Source: CAKAHY01 sp963522175
Lineage (GTDB): Bacteria; Bacillota; Clostridia; Lachnospirales; Lachnospiraceae
Assembly: GCA_963522175.1 (NCBI GenBank)
Contig: CAUQXC010000003.1
Span: forward strand, 186,001-250,000
DNA: 64,000 nt
Direction: 5' to 3'
Shown: positions 41,606 to 50,916 of the stretch, in pieces
How the letters are laid out: each line of letters opens with the position of its first letter
How positions within the stretch are numbered: the stretch's first letter is position 1
Made by a program: the position numbers and the translations under genes
The notes under the pieces: generated by a model
The model's database searches: none
What the model was told of the DNA's origin: nothing
Seen by the model: only the letters and a program-made list of their open reading frames with translations

Positions 41606-42567
41606 CTGTAATTTTTCATTATCTCCTTATATATCTTGGGCACATCCGCTCTGTAAAGTCTGTTGCCGAAATTTTCCATTCCTTCGATTTCGGGGACAAA
41701 CAGCTCATAGGAATGCAAAAGCTGAGTATTTAAAGCTTTATTATCCCTTTTTGCATATTTAGGGTCTCCCAAAATTTCATGTCCTATATATGCCAAATGT
41801 GCTCTTATCTGATGTGTTCTTCCCGTAAGTAAATTGACCTTCAAAAGACTTTTTTCATCGTCGGCATAAAGTGCCTCATACTCCGTTTCTATATATCTTG
41901 CATCTTTAAACTCTTTGTCATCCACTTTGACTTTATTCGTTTTTTCATCCTTGTAAAGCCATGCTTTTATATGTTTTTTCCCTGAAAGCTTTCCCTTCAC
42001 TATACACAGATAATATTTTTTTATACTTCTGTCATGTATCATCTTGTTTATGGTTTGCAAACCGAGAAGACTCTTTCCCAAAACAATAATACCTGTAGTG
42101 TTTCTGTCAAGTCTGTTGCACACGGACGGTTTAAAAGTTTTAAGACTTTGTCCGGAAATCTTGCCTTCCTTCAAAAGATATTCGATAAAAAGTTCATTTA
42201 AAGAAACATCGTCATTCTTCGCCTTCTGCGAAAGCAGTCCTACCGGTTTATTGTAAAGAAGAACATTATCATCCTCATATATTATGAGTTCTTTTTCAAA
42301 CTTGAACTCCGATGTCAAAGTTTTGTTTTCCGTCATTATTTTATTTTTTGAGATAAATTTCTCCAAGGTTTCTTCCGAAAGCCAAAGCTTAATCTCGTCT
42401 CCTTTTTCAAGCCTTTCGTTTCCCGTCGCTTTTTTATCGTTCAGGGTAATATTCTTCTTTCTGAGCATTTTGTACACAAAAGAAGAGTGTGCCGAATCAA
42501 GGTATTTAAGCAAAAGTTTGTCAAGTCTTTGATTTTTTTCGTTATCTCCTACAATTAAACTTCTCAT
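41578..42567 (-). CDS. RluA-family pseudouridine synthase
   Basis: A 329-residue synthase with an N-terminal S4 RNA-binding domain (residues about 12-80, RLDKLLLKYLDSAHSSFVYK) and RluA-type catalytic core. The motif VCNRLDRNTTGIIVLGKS carries the catalytic aspartate; NLLTGRTHQIRAHLAYIGH and GDPKYAKR are the later signatures. It is expected to modify 23S rRNA as RluC/RluD do; target not decided. It precedes recU. Confidence 0.93.
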   Translation of the reverse strand: MRSLIVGDNEKNQRLDKLLLKYLDSAHSSFVYKMLRKKNITLNDKKATGNERLEKGDEIKLWLSEETLEKFISKNKIMTENKTLTSEFKFEKELIIYEDDNVLLYNKPVGLLSQKAKNDDVSLNELFIEYLLKEGKISGQSLKTFKPSVCNRLDRNTTGIIVLGKSLLGLQTINKMIHDRSIKKYYLCIVKGKLSGKKHIKAWLYKDEKTNKVKVDDKEFKDARYIETEYEALYADDEKSLLKVNLLTGRTHQIRAHLAYIGHEILGDPKYAKRDNKALNTQLLHSYELFVPEIEGMENFGNRLYRADVPKIYKEIMKNYRWELGNQEA

Positions 42568-42582
42568 AACAACTCTTTATAA

Positions 42583-43236
42583 CTAAAATTTTATATGCTC
42601 ATAAACCTGCATAAAGTCTTCAATATAGTAATCCGCAAGCTTCATCTTTTCATGCCTGTCTTTTGCCGAAAAATCGTCCTCCATCGCAAAAGTGGTTATT
42701 CCTGCACTCTTTCCCGCCATAATTCCTGCGGGAATATCTTCAAACACAAGGCAATGTTCCGGCAAAGTATCAAATTTTTTCATAAGCTCTATATAAATGT
42801 CCGGAGCCGGCTTTGAATTTTTTACTTCACAGCTTGTAATTATATGGTCTATATACATATCAAGCCCCAAAGAACGTACTACAGCGTCCACCATGGCTTT
42901 TCCGTTACTTGTCCCTATGCCTGTCTTTATACCTTTTTCTTTGAGACTTTTGAGAAATTCCAAGGCTCCTTTTTTAAGTCTCACCTCATTGGCATACTTA
43001 TGTAGGCTCATTTCTTCCCAATCCGCTTTTATCTTTTCTATACTGTCCTTTATTCTAAATCTTTCTTTAAAGTACTTAGCCGTATTTGTAAAGCTCATTC
43101 CGGCAATGTCCTTATCTATGTCCTCCCTATACTCTATGCCGAATCTTGCAAGATATTCCCTGTCTATTTCGGGCCACATCCACATAGAATCAACAAGAGT
43201 ACCGTCCAAATCAAATAAACATGCTTTTATTTCCAT
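42583..43236 (-). CDS. HAD-superfamily phosphatase (beta-phosphoglucomutase-like)
   Basis: A 217-residue HAD-IA enzyme. Motif I is ACLFDLDGTLVDSMWMW, motif II is KTGIGTSNGKAM, the motif III lysine lies in SCEVKNSKPAPDIY, and motif IV is CLVFEDIPAGIMAGKSAGI. These fit beta-phosphoglucomutase/sugar-phosphate phosphatase-like proteins. Substrate unknown. It lies 4 bases after the RsuA-family gene, in the same string. Confidence 0.88.
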   Translation of the reverse strand: MEIKACLFDLDGTLVDSMWMWPEIDREYLARFGIEYREDIDKDIAGMSFTNTAKYFKERFRIKDSIEKIKADWEEMSLHKYANEVRLKKGALEFLKSLKEKGIKTGIGTSNGKAMVDAVVRSLGLDMYIDHIITSCEVKNSKPAPDIYIELMKKFDTLPEHCLVFEDIPAGIMAGKSAGITTFAMEDDFSAKDRHEKMKLADYYIEDFMQVYEHIKF

Positions 43237-43240
43237 AAAT

Positions 43241-43957
43241 CTAAAACGCTTTTAAGGCGTCCGTCTCCTCCTTTGTAAGTTTCCTGTATTCTCCCGGTTT
43301 AAGTTCGTTTTCATCCAAAATAATTCCCGCAAAAGCTGTTCGTTTTAAATAAACTACCTTGCAGGAAAGAGCCGCAAACATTCTTTTCACCTGATGGAAG
43401 CGTCCCTCGCTTATTGTAAGCTCGACCTTTGCACCTTCGGAGTTTTTTTCTATAATCTTCAAATATGCCGGTTTTGTAGGTCCGTCATCAAGCTCTATTC
43501 CTTCCAAGAATTTATCCGCCGCATCCTCCGGCAAACTCCCCTCTATTAGGGCATAGTATACCTTCGGCACATGGTGAGCAGGTGAAAGAAGCCTGTGATT
43601 AAGCGCCCCGTCATCAGTTATAAGAAGAAGTCCCTCCGTGTCTATGTCAAGTCTGCCCACGGGAACAAGTCCTTTTCTCCTGTCATCCAGATACTCCATA
43701 ACCGTCTTGTGCTTATTGTCTTTGAGGGCGCATATACAATCCTTCGGCTTATTTATTATATAATAGACAAATTCTTCAAGAGCAAAGTTTTTACCGTCAA
43801 AGTTTATCACATCCTTTAAGCTGTCCGCCTTTGTTTCCGGTCTGTTTACAACCAATCCGTTAACTTTCACTCTGCCGTTTAAAATATAGGTCTTTACTTC
43901 GCTTCTTGAACCTACTCCCAGCTTAACCAGGCATTTATCCAATCTTTCAAGTGCCAT
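43241..43957 (-). CDS. RsuA-family 16S rRNA pseudouridine synthase
   Basis: A 238-residue synthase with an N-terminal S4 domain (RLDKCLVKLGVGSRSEVKTY) and the catalytic motif LVPVGRLDIDTEGLLLITDD, where the aspartate of GRLD attacks uridine. EGRFHQVKRMFAALSCKVVY is the C-terminal family signature. RsuA modifies U516 of 16S rRNA; a similar target is likely. The ATG overlaps the stop codon of the upstream methyltransferase gene by one base. Confidence 0.92.
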   Translation of the reverse strand: MALERLDKCLVKLGVGSRSEVKTYILNGRVKVNGLVVNRPETKADSLKDVINFDGKNFALEEFVYYIINKPKDCICALKDNKHKTVMEYLDDRRKGLVPVGRLDIDTEGLLLITDDGALNHRLLSPAHHVPKVYYALIEGSLPEDAADKFLEGIELDDGPTKPAYLKIIEKNSEGAKVELTISEGRFHQVKRMFAALSCKVVYLKRTAFAGIILDENELKPGEYRKLTKEETDALKAF

Positions 43958-45303
43958 TAATTCATTCTCCAGCCCTTATAATATTTGTTTTTGAGCTTAT
44001 TTGTCTCCTGCTTTACAAACCCCAAAGGGAAACCGTCCACGCACAAAAGCCTGTATCCGCTTCCCTCATCATCCGCCTGTATCGTTTCGCCTTTGAGATA
44101 CCTTATTACTCTCTCATCATTTAAAGACAGTTCTATAGGCTTTTTCCATTCATCAGCCTTTAAAGCCATGGCAAATGCCTGTGAAGGCTCAAATCTGTTA
44201 TTTGTCGTCCTTCCTATCAGTAAACCTGTTCTTATATATCTTAAAGACTTCTCAATCAGGCAATCCTCAGGCAAATAGTATACATATTCGTTATTAATGT
44301 AAAATCTTCTCTCATCAAAATCTATATTCGTTAAAGCAAGAAAGTCTTTTACCGATTTCGGAAGCTTTACGGGCTTTACATAGTTTTTATTCTCATCTGT
44401 CGGACCTTCACCTTTTTTTATGAGCTTACACACAAAATGTCCTTCTCCCTCAAGCTTATGCGGAAAAAGTCGCAGTGCCGATCTTATATACTCCGATCGC
44501 ACAAAACCCTCATACATAGGAAGTTCTCCGACGAAAAACTCGGGATGTCTTTCTAAAAATCCTGTGATACTGTCCTCATCCTCAAGTTTTGAATATGTGC
44601 AGGTTGAGTATATTATCTGACCTCCGTTTTTCAACATCTTTGCCGCACTGTCAAGTATACTTGCCTGCAAAGGAGCAAAATACTCCGGTCCCCTTTTTTG
44701 ATATGCCGCAAGTACGGCTGCATCTCTTCTGAACATACCCTCGCCCGAGCAAGGTGCATCAACGAGTATTTTGTCAAAATAACCCTCGTAAACCGTGGCA
44801 AGCTTTGAAGGCTCTTCACAGGTGATAACGACATTTTTAACTCCCGAAAGCTCTATGTTTTTAAGCAGAGCCTTAGCCCTTGAACTGCTTACGTCATTGC
44901 TGAACAAAACCCCGCTTCCCTTAAGCTTGCAGGCTATCTGTGTACTTTTTCCGCCCGGTGCGGCACAAAGGTCAAGAACCCTGTCTCCCTCATTTATCTC
45001 GCACAAGGCGGCGGGACTCATAGCGCTGGGCTCCTGCAAATAGTATAGACCCGCATAGTAATACGGACTCTTGGAAAGTCTGTAATCCTCTTCAAGGTAA
45101 AAACCGGTATCCGTCCAAGGTACCGCTTTCAGCTTTAAATCAAGCATTTCAAGAAGCTTCTCTTTTTCAATTTTGAGTGTGTTCACTCTCAAACCCGAAA
45201 CGCAAGCTTTACCGAGACTTTCTATATACATATCATATTCATCTTTTAATAAAGCCTTCATCGACTCTTTATACTTTTCGGGTAATTTATCTTCACTTAA
45301 CAT
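43957..45303 (-). CDS. NOL1/NOP2/Sun-family rRNA m5C methyltransferase (RsmF-like)
   Basis: A 448-residue SAM-dependent RNA cytosine-C5 methyltransferase. SAM motif I is VLDLCAAPGGKSTQIACKL; the catalytic cysteines are in ILVDAPCSGEGMFRR and IIYSTCTYSKLEDE, as in all m5C enzymes of this group. A C-terminal ~130-residue domain (GLLIGRTTNNRFEPSQAFAM) matches the RsmF/YebU RNA-binding extension. It is first of a co-directional string with the RsuA-like synthase. Confidence 0.92.
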   Translation of the reverse strand: MLSEDKLPEKYKESMKALLKDEYDMYIESLGKACVSGLRVNTLKIEKEKLLEMLDLKLKAVPWTDTGFYLEEDYRLSKSPYYYAGLYYLQEPSAMSPAALCEINEGDRVLDLCAAPGGKSTQIACKLKGSGVLFSNDVSSSRAKALLKNIELSGVKNVVITCEEPSKLATVYEGYFDKILVDAPCSGEGMFRRDAAVLAAYQKRGPEYFAPLQASILDSAAKMLKNGGQIIYSTCTYSKLEDEDSITGFLERHPEFFVGELPMYEGFVRSEYIRSALRLFPHKLEGEGHFVCKLIKKGEGPTDENKNYVKPVKLPKSVKDFLALTNIDFDERRFYINNEYVYYLPEDCLIEKSLRYIRTGLLIGRTTNNRFEPSQAFAMALKADEWKKPIELSLNDERVIRYLKGETIQADDEGSGYRLLCVDGFPLGFVKQETNKLKNKYYKGWRMN

Positions 45304-45374
45304 ACTGAATTCTTTCTTAATCCTGTTTATAATACAATACGACCGTCAAAACACTTATATCTTATATAAATATT

Positions 45375-45406
45375 AAGGCACCGAGGCTTTTATTCCTGGG
45401 CACCTT
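45375..45406 (-). terminator. Terminator after the rsmD-coaD cluster
   Basis: Minus strand AAGGTGCCCAGG pairs with CCTCGGTGCCTT (two G-U pairs, one mismatch), followed by AATATTTAT. It lies 8 bases past the stop at 45414. Confidence 0.7.
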
Positions 45407-45413
45407 AATTGTT

Positions 45414-45977
45414 TTAATTATTATCCTGTGAATGAATACTCTTGGAAAGCTCATATCTGTTGTTACTGACAGTTTCCATGTTATCCTTTAATGTAATTAA
45501 ATATTGGTCGAATCTCGAGGTGGAGCTTTCAATGGAGTGATTTATAATGCTTTCAAGATTTGCCAGCATATCATCCGTATACTTTACGGCTGCGGAAAGC
45601 ATCCTGTTTGCCTCCTCCGTTGCTCCGTCCATAATCTCGGCTGCTCTTGAGTTTGCATCATCGACAAGCTTGTTGGCTGTTTCATAAGCTTTTTGCATAA
45701 TTTCATGCTCGTCCACAAGCTGCTCCGTCATTCTGTTTGCTTTTGTAAGTATAGTGTCAGCTTCCGCTTTTGCATTGTCTATTATAGCATTTCTGTTGCT
45801 GATAACCTTTTGATAGGTGGCAACCTCCTCGGGAATATTGTCTCTTAACTCCTGCAAAAGTTCAAGCAAGGTGTTTCTGTCCACCAAAACTTTATCCCTG
45901 TCCATAAAAGCGGTCTTACATTCATTCTCTATAAATCCTTCTATCTCATCTATAATATCAACTATTTTAAAAGCCAT
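45414..45977 (-). CDS. Coiled-coil protein, ATPase-subunit-H/DivIVA-like
   Basis: A 187-residue soluble protein, mostly coiled coil. From about residue 60 it reads as long helix repeats (NAIIDNAKAEADTILTKANR, ANKLVDDANSRAAEIMDGAT) with alanine/charged heptads. It resembles clostridial 'H+-ATPase subunit H' annotated proteins that follow coaD, but it is not linked to any ATPase here. A role in cell division or membrane scaffolding (DivIVA-like) is a guess. The gene overlaps coaD by 11 bases and ends at a terminator. Confidence 0.75.
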   Translation of the reverse strand: MAFKIVDIIDEIEGFIENECKTAFMDRDKVLVDRNTLLELLQELRDNIPEEVATYQKVISNRNAIIDNAKAEADTILTKANRMTEQLVDEHEIMQKAYETANKLVDDANSRAAEIMDGATEEANRMLSAAVKYTDDMLANLESIINHSIESSTSRFDQYLITLKDNMETVSNNRYELSKSIHSQDNN

Positions 45978-46467
45978 TATTACTTTGCCCCTCTCTAAAT
46001 TTTTTAACTAACTCCCTAGCAACCCTATCGTCCACAAATGCGGATATATCTCCGCCGAAGCTTACTATTTCTTTTACCATACTTGAACTCAAGTATGAAT
46101 ATTTCAAGTTTGTAGTGAAAAATACCGTTTCTATATCAGCCGCCATTACTTTGTTTGTTTGTGAGATTTGAAGCTCATATTCAAAATCCGTAATAGCTCT
46201 GAGTCCTCTTACTATAACACCCGCTTCTTTAATATGAGCAAAGTCTATAAGCAAGCCTTCAAAGGAGCAAACCTCCACATTACTTAAATGCCCGGTAACA
46301 TCTTCTAACATTTTAACACGCTCTTTTGATGTAAACAATGATTTTTTTTGTTTATTGTTTAAAACTCCTATAACCAATTTGTCAAATATTTTACTTGCTC
46401 TTTCTATTATATCCAAATGACCGTTCGTAACAGGGTCGAAACTACCGGGATATACAGCTGTCGTCAA
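45967..46467 (-). CDS. coaD: Pantetheine-phosphate adenylyltransferase
   Basis: A 166-residue PPAT, which converts 4'-phosphopantetheine and ATP to dephospho-CoA. VYPGSFDPVTNGHLDIIERA contains the (H/T)xGH nucleotide-binding motif; VIVRGLRAITDFEYELQ and the late SYLSSSMVKEIVSFGGD are conserved. TTG start at 46467 with AGGAGG 9 bases upstream. The start abuts the rsmD stop (TAATTG). Confidence 0.96.
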   Translation of the reverse strand: MTTAVYPGSFDPVTNGHLDIIERASKIFDKLVIGVLNNKQKKSLFTSKERVKMLEDVTGHLSNVEVCSFEGLLIDFAHIKEAGVIVRGLRAITDFEYELQISQTNKVMAADIETVFFTTNLKYSYLSSSMVKEIVSFGGDISAFVDDRVARELVKKFREGQSNNGF

Positions 46468-47025
46468 TTACAACTTCCTCCTTAAAAAAACATGTTTACT
46501 TGTCTTATACTCCTTGACCTTGATAAGTTCAAAGCCTATATCTTCAAAAGAAAGCAAAGCCTCTTTTGACATTTCCGCAATCACTGTTGTTGTTTCACAA
46601 ATGAGATTCGTATGATACAGAAAATCCAAAATCTCTTTTTCCAAACCCTTATTATACGGAGGATCCATGAATATAAAATCAAAGCTTTCTTCTCCTCTTC
46701 CCGACAGACTTTTAAGCCCCGAAAGCACATCGGAGAAAATCAACTCACTTTTATGTGAAAATTTTGTTGTTTCCAAATTTGTTTTTATGCAGGATGAGGC
46801 TTCTTTATTATTTTCTATGAAGGTACAAAATGAAGCTCCTCTGCTCAAAGCCTCTATGCCTATACCGCCGCTACCTGCAAATAAATCAAGAAAACGTTTA
46901 TCATATAAATCAAAGTTCAACATATTGAACAAGGTTTCTTTTATTTTATCACCGGTCGGTCTTGTGTTATCTCCTTTAGGAGTGACAAGCTTAAGCCGTC
47001 CGGCACTTCCCGCAATAACTCTCAT
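46468..47025 (-). CDS. rsmD: 16S rRNA (guanine(966)-N2)-methyltransferase
   Basis: A 185-residue SAM methyltransferase. N-terminal MRVIAGSAGRLKLVTPKG and TRPTGDKIKETLFN, SAM motif LDLFAGSGGIGIEALSRGA, and the catalytic FIFMDPPYNKG (NPPY-like, DPPY) define RsmD. Its start codon shares a base with the stop of the L,D-transpeptidase gene. Pairing with coaD is conserved across bacteria. Confidence 0.95.
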   Translation of the reverse strand: MRVIAGSAGRLKLVTPKGDNTRPTGDKIKETLFNMLNFDLYDKRFLDLFAGSGGIGIEALSRGASFCTFIENNKEASSCIKTNLETTKFSHKSELIFSDVLSGLKSLSGRGEESFDFIFMDPPYNKGLEKEILDFLYHTNLICETTTVIAEMSKEALLSFEDIGFELIKVKEYKTSKHVFLRRKL

Positions 47026-48731
47026 TAATTTCCTTTCGGTCTTGCCGGTACGATATACACATCCTCCGTAGTTCCGTTTGCGGGACCTGCCGTTGTCTTA
47101 TTGATATCGTTATCCGGACCTGCCGTTGTTGCCTTTGTTTCGGTTTTTTGTGCCTCACTTGCCTTTGTTGTTTCAGTTTGCTTACTTTCAACTGTAGCAG
47201 GGGTTTCGGCACCCGGAGTGCTTCTCGTCTCAACGGCTTTAATTGTAGTTCCCGCACCTTTTCTTGCGGTTCCCTCAAGATTATAACATATTACCGGGAA
47301 GCCGGCATTAATATTCTCAAACAAAATTTTTGCATTTGCCGGAGGCATATTTATACAACCGTGACTTCCTCTTGTTTTATAAAGCTCTCCGCCGAACTGA
47401 GATCTCCATTTGGCATCGTGAAATCCTATGTTTCTGTTAAACGGCATCCAATAATCAACCGGCGCGGCATAATCCTGACCTTTAAGCACGGCATGTCTTT
47501 GTTTGTAGGTAAGACCGAATATTCCTGCCGGTGTCGTATGTCTTTTTGCAACATTACCGGAAACGAAATCGCTCTCCATAATCTTCTGCCCGTCCTTGTA
47601 CAAAAACATCCTTTGTGCGGTAAGATTAACTTCTATGTACGAGTTACCGTAATCTTCATCGCTAAGGCTTGCCGCCTGCTTGTCAAACTCCGGTTCTCTT
47701 GTAATATTCTGACCGGTTGAAATCGCCTGCTTTATGGCTTCCGCTTCCTTCGCTTCGTTTATTTTCCAGCCGTAATTCCCCGCCGGAACATCAACTATTG
47801 CACCGTCATAGCTTGTTTTAAACTTTCTTACCTTGGAAACCGTGTTGTAAGCATTTGCAACTTCTTTTACGTAATTTGTTATATTGCTCTCATCAAGAGT
47901 GACACTTCCGTCTTCCCCCTTGACAAGCCATGTATTTATGGTATCTCCCGTCAACGGCGGAAGCTTTGAATAGCTTACACTTGATTTTACATAGACATTA
48001 AGTTTATTCATCCGAGCTTCAAGCTCCTCCATAGGCACGGTAATTACCGCTCCCTCGTAAACTCCGAGCTCTTCAACATTAAGTTCATCCTTTAAATCCA
48101 TAACGGCTTGTTTTATATATTCTTTTGTCTTAGCGATATCAAGTTTTGTACCGTTTACCTCGGGTTCTATAATGTATCCGGTTCCGGATATATAATCGGA
48201 AAGCTTTGGCGGTATGGCATCTACAAACTTTTTAGAATCCAGAAATTCTAAAGCATTTACAACATCTTCAAACTTGCCGTCATCTATTTTTGCCAAAGTA
48301 GCCGCATCAAACTCATTTTTCCTCATTAAATGTATAGGCCATGTAAAAATATTTTGCCCTGTCAATAAACGCTCGACTTCACCATTTGCTTCTATCTTCA
48401 GACCTATGTCATTTCCGAAAACCGAAAAATCACCCGTTCTCGTTTTTAGATGCAAGGAATATTGTTTTGACTTGGAGTCTATCAATTCATCAACCTGCGC
48501 CGATGTTTTTTCGGAAACATCAATCTCGTTTATAAATGTATTCGGGAAAAACTTTGTTTTATATGTGAATGCCTTGTATATATAAAAAGCAAACGCAATA
48601 AGTATCAACAACAAAAATATAAATCCTATAATCGCTCCCGCAGAACCTCTTTCTTTTCTCCTCGAGCGTCCGGTCAGCGGCACGTCTGCCACATTACCTT
48701 GTCTTTCTCCTAACATATTGTCCTTCCTCAA
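47025..48731 (-). CDS. L,D-transpeptidase (YkuD) with peptidoglycan-binding domain
   Basis: A 568-residue envelope protein. A cytoplasmic basic tail (residues 1-27) and one membrane span (GAIIGFIFLLLILIAFAFYI) are followed by peptidoglycan-binding repeats of the PG_binding_4 type (about 60-320) and a YkuD catalytic domain. The catalytic motif is TRGSHGCINMPPANA with C459 as nucleophile; it forms 3-3 peptide cross-links. The last ~80 residues are a low-complexity Thr/Ala/Lys/Glu-rich tail with the repeat TTAGP, an unusual addition after YkuD. The gene precedes rsmD. Confidence 0.93.
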   Translation of the reverse strand: MRKDNMLGERQGNVADVPLTGRSRRKERGSAGAIIGFIFLLLILIAFAFYIYKAFTYKTKFFPNTFINEIDVSEKTSAQVDELIDSKSKQYSLHLKTRTGDFSVFGNDIGLKIEANGEVERLLTGQNIFTWPIHLMRKNEFDAATLAKIDDGKFEDVVNALEFLDSKKFVDAIPPKLSDYISGTGYIIEPEVNGTKLDIAKTKEYIKQAVMDLKDELNVEELGVYEGAVITVPMEELEARMNKLNVYVKSSVSYSKLPPLTGDTINTWLVKGEDGSVTLDESNITNYVKEVANAYNTVSKVRKFKTSYDGAIVDVPAGNYGWKINEAKEAEAIKQAISTGQNITREPEFDKQAASLSDEDYGNSYIEVNLTAQRMFLYKDGQKIMESDFVSGNVAKRHTTPAGIFGLTYKQRHAVLKGQDYAAPVDYWMPFNRNIGFHDAKWRSQFGGELYKTRGSHGCINMPPANAKILFENINAGFPVICYNLEGTARKGAGTTIKAVETRSTPGAETPATVESKQTETTKASEAQKTETKATTAGPDNDINKTTAGPANGTTEDVYIVPARPKGN

Positions 48732-48807
48732 ATCTAATATATTTTAAATTCCCATCAATTTTAAAATTTCCATATAAATATATCAAGCCTTATGAATACT
48801 TTCAAGC

Positions 48808-50871
48808 TTATAAAGTCATTTTTTTATAACTTTTATATGAATATTCTTCTATTTTTCTGTTTAATAATTCTTTTTCGTTCTCTTCAAGCTCCGTATTTAG
48901 GACTTCTTCCACAGCTTTTGCCGCAAGCTTCAAGGTGTTTGAATCATTATATATATCTGCCAAACCGAAGCCGAAATCTCCGCTTTGAGCCATCCCGAAG
49001 AGTTCTCCCGGACCTCGAAGCTTCATATCCTCGTTTGCTATATAAAAACCGTCATTGCTGCTTCCTATTATGTCCATCCTCTTTTTGGCATTTTCCTTGT
49101 TTGAAGTAAGTACAAAAATACAATAAGACTGTATATCGCTTCTTCCCACCCTGCCTCTTAGCTGATGTAAGGAGGCAAGACCGAATCTTTGCGCATCCTC
49201 AATAAGCATAACCGTGGCATTTTTTACATCTATACCCACTTCAATAACCGTTGTCGAAACAAGTATATCAATCTTTTTATCGGCAAAATCACGCATAATA
49301 TCATCCTTTGCGCTTTGCGGAAGCTTTCCGTGCAAATACTGTATCTTATACTTTTCGGGAAAATTCTCTTTCAAAATCTCGGTATACTCAACTACATTTT
49401 CCGCCTCTATATTTTCGCTTTCCTCAACCATTGCACAGATAATGTAAGCCTGATGTCCCTTTTCAAGCTCTCCTAAAATATGCTTATAGGCTTTTTTTCT
49501 GTCCTCTTTTTTTATAACCGCATTTTTTATAGGTATACGTCCCTGAGGCTTTGTCTCGACCACGGAAACATCCATATCTCCGTATAAGATCACGGCAAGA
49601 GTTCTCGGTATGGGTGTTGCGCTCATTACCATGATATGAGGATATTCTCCCTTATCCGCAAAGCTTTGCCTCTGCCTTACCCCGAATCTGTGCTGTTCGT
49701 CGGTAATCACAAGAGCAAGCTTATTAAACTTAACCTTTTCGCTTATGATAGCGTGAGTTCCCACAACTATATCGACTTCATGCTTCAGGATGGCTTCATG
49801 CACTTCATCATGCCGCTTTTTTGTCATTGAGCCGGTAAGCATTGCTATTCTCGGCGGATTTTCCATTTTTTCAAACAGCTTTGTAAGACTCTTGTAATGT
49901 TGATTTGCCAAAACCTCGGTAGGAGCCATAATGGCTGACTGATAGCCGTTTACAAAGCAGGCATACATGGCAAATATTCCTATAACGGTTTTTCCGCAGC
50001 CCACATCACCCTGAATGAGTCTGTTCATTACGTTTCCCGAGCTCATATCTCTTATAATTTCGCCTATGACCTTGTTTTGAGAATCGGTAAGCTCAAAAGG
50101 TAAAATCCCGCACAAGCTATTTGATTCTTCTTTATCAAAGCTTACAGGGTATTTAGAGGCTATATTCACGGAATTTTTCTTTACAAGCTTTGTATAGTAT
50201 ATAAACTGAAAAAATTCATCAAAAACCGCTCTTTTTCTTGCCGCCTCAAGCTCCTTATAATCCTTGGGGAAATGTAAGCCCTCAATAGCCTCCGACTGTC
50301 CCCGCAAGGAGTATTTTTCAAGTATTTTTTTCGGGAGATACTCATAATAATCCTCAGCCGAAACAAGCAAAAAAGCCCCCTCCACACTTTTCGTCATAAG
50401 CTTGTTGCTAAGCCCCTTGGTAAGCGAATATACGGGTTTCAAGCTTCCTATAAGTTTTTCATACTCTTCTTTTGTGTATATAACGGGGTGCTCCAGAACG
50501 TAATGCCCCCTTTTATTTGTTATATAGCCCGAAAAAATATAAGTCTTATAGAGTTTTATCGTATGGGAAACAAAGGGCGAGTTGTACCAGATACATTCTA
50601 TATTTGTTTCCGGGTCGGACAATACCGTACTTGTAATCTTATACCTTCCGGAAAACCTGTTAAGAAAAGCCTTTATAGGCTTTGCTTCTACCGTAATCTT
50701 CTCCCCTTCGTTTTTTATAGCTTCTTTTATTGTCGTAGGGGCTTCAAATTCCATATATCTGTACGGATAATGCTTTAAAAGCTCGTCTATTGTAAAAATC
50801 CCGAGCTTCTCAAACAAAGCTTCGGTTTTTGTCCCTATACCCTTAATTTTTGCTATACTTTCTTCTCTCAT
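48808..50871 (-). CDS. recG: ATP-dependent DNA helicase RecG
   Basis: About 687 residues from ATG 50871 (GAAGG upstream; the longer frame to 50913 overlaps the preceding stop region). RecG reverses stalled replication forks. The wedge domain is N-terminal (IDELLKHYPYRYMEFEAPTT). Helicase motifs are Walker A in RLIQGDVGCGKTVIG, ITDEQHRFGVRQR (DEQH, motif II), VMSATPIPRTLA (motif III), and late QLRGRVGRSDIQSYC (motif VI). It follows the DAK2/DegV gene, a conserved Firmicute neighbour. Confidence 0.96.
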   Translation of the reverse strand: MREESIAKIKGIGTKTEALFEKLGIFTIDELLKHYPYRYMEFEAPTTIKEAIKNEGEKITVEAKPIKAFLNRFSGRYKITSTVLSDPETNIECIWYNSPFVSHTIKLYKTYIFSGYITNKRGHYVLEHPVIYTKEEYEKLIGSLKPVYSLTKGLSNKLMTKSVEGAFLLVSAEDYYEYLPKKILEKYSLRGQSEAIEGLHFPKDYKELEAARKRAVFDEFFQFIYYTKLVKKNSVNIASKYPVSFDKEESNSLCGILPFELTDSQNKVIGEIIRDMSSGNVMNRLIQGDVGCGKTVIGIFAMYACFVNGYQSAIMAPTEVLANQHYKSLTKLFEKMENPPRIAMLTGSMTKKRHDEVHEAILKHEVDIVVGTHAIISEKVKFNKLALVITDEQHRFGVRQRQSFADKGEYPHIMVMSATPIPRTLAVILYGDMDVSVVETKPQGRIPIKNAVIKKEDRKKAYKHILGELEKGHQAYIICAMVEESENIEAENVVEYTEILKENFPEKYKIQYLHGKLPQSAKDDIMRDFADKKIDILVSTTVIEVGIDVKNATVMLIEDAQRFGLASLHQLRGRVGRSDIQSYCIFVLTSNKENAKKRMDIIGSSNDGFYIANEDMKLRGPGELFGMAQSGDFGFGLADIYNDSNTLKLAAKAVEEVLNTELEENEKELLNRKIEEYSYKSYKKMTL

Positions 50872-50916
50872 ACCTTCACAAAATTTTAAGGCAATCCGAA
50901 AGGACTGCCCCAAAAA

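Noticed and set aside
47148..47720. 190-codon plus-strand frame opposite the L,D-transpeptidase
   Set aside because: Antisense shadow of a conserved coding region; no start context or recognisable protein.
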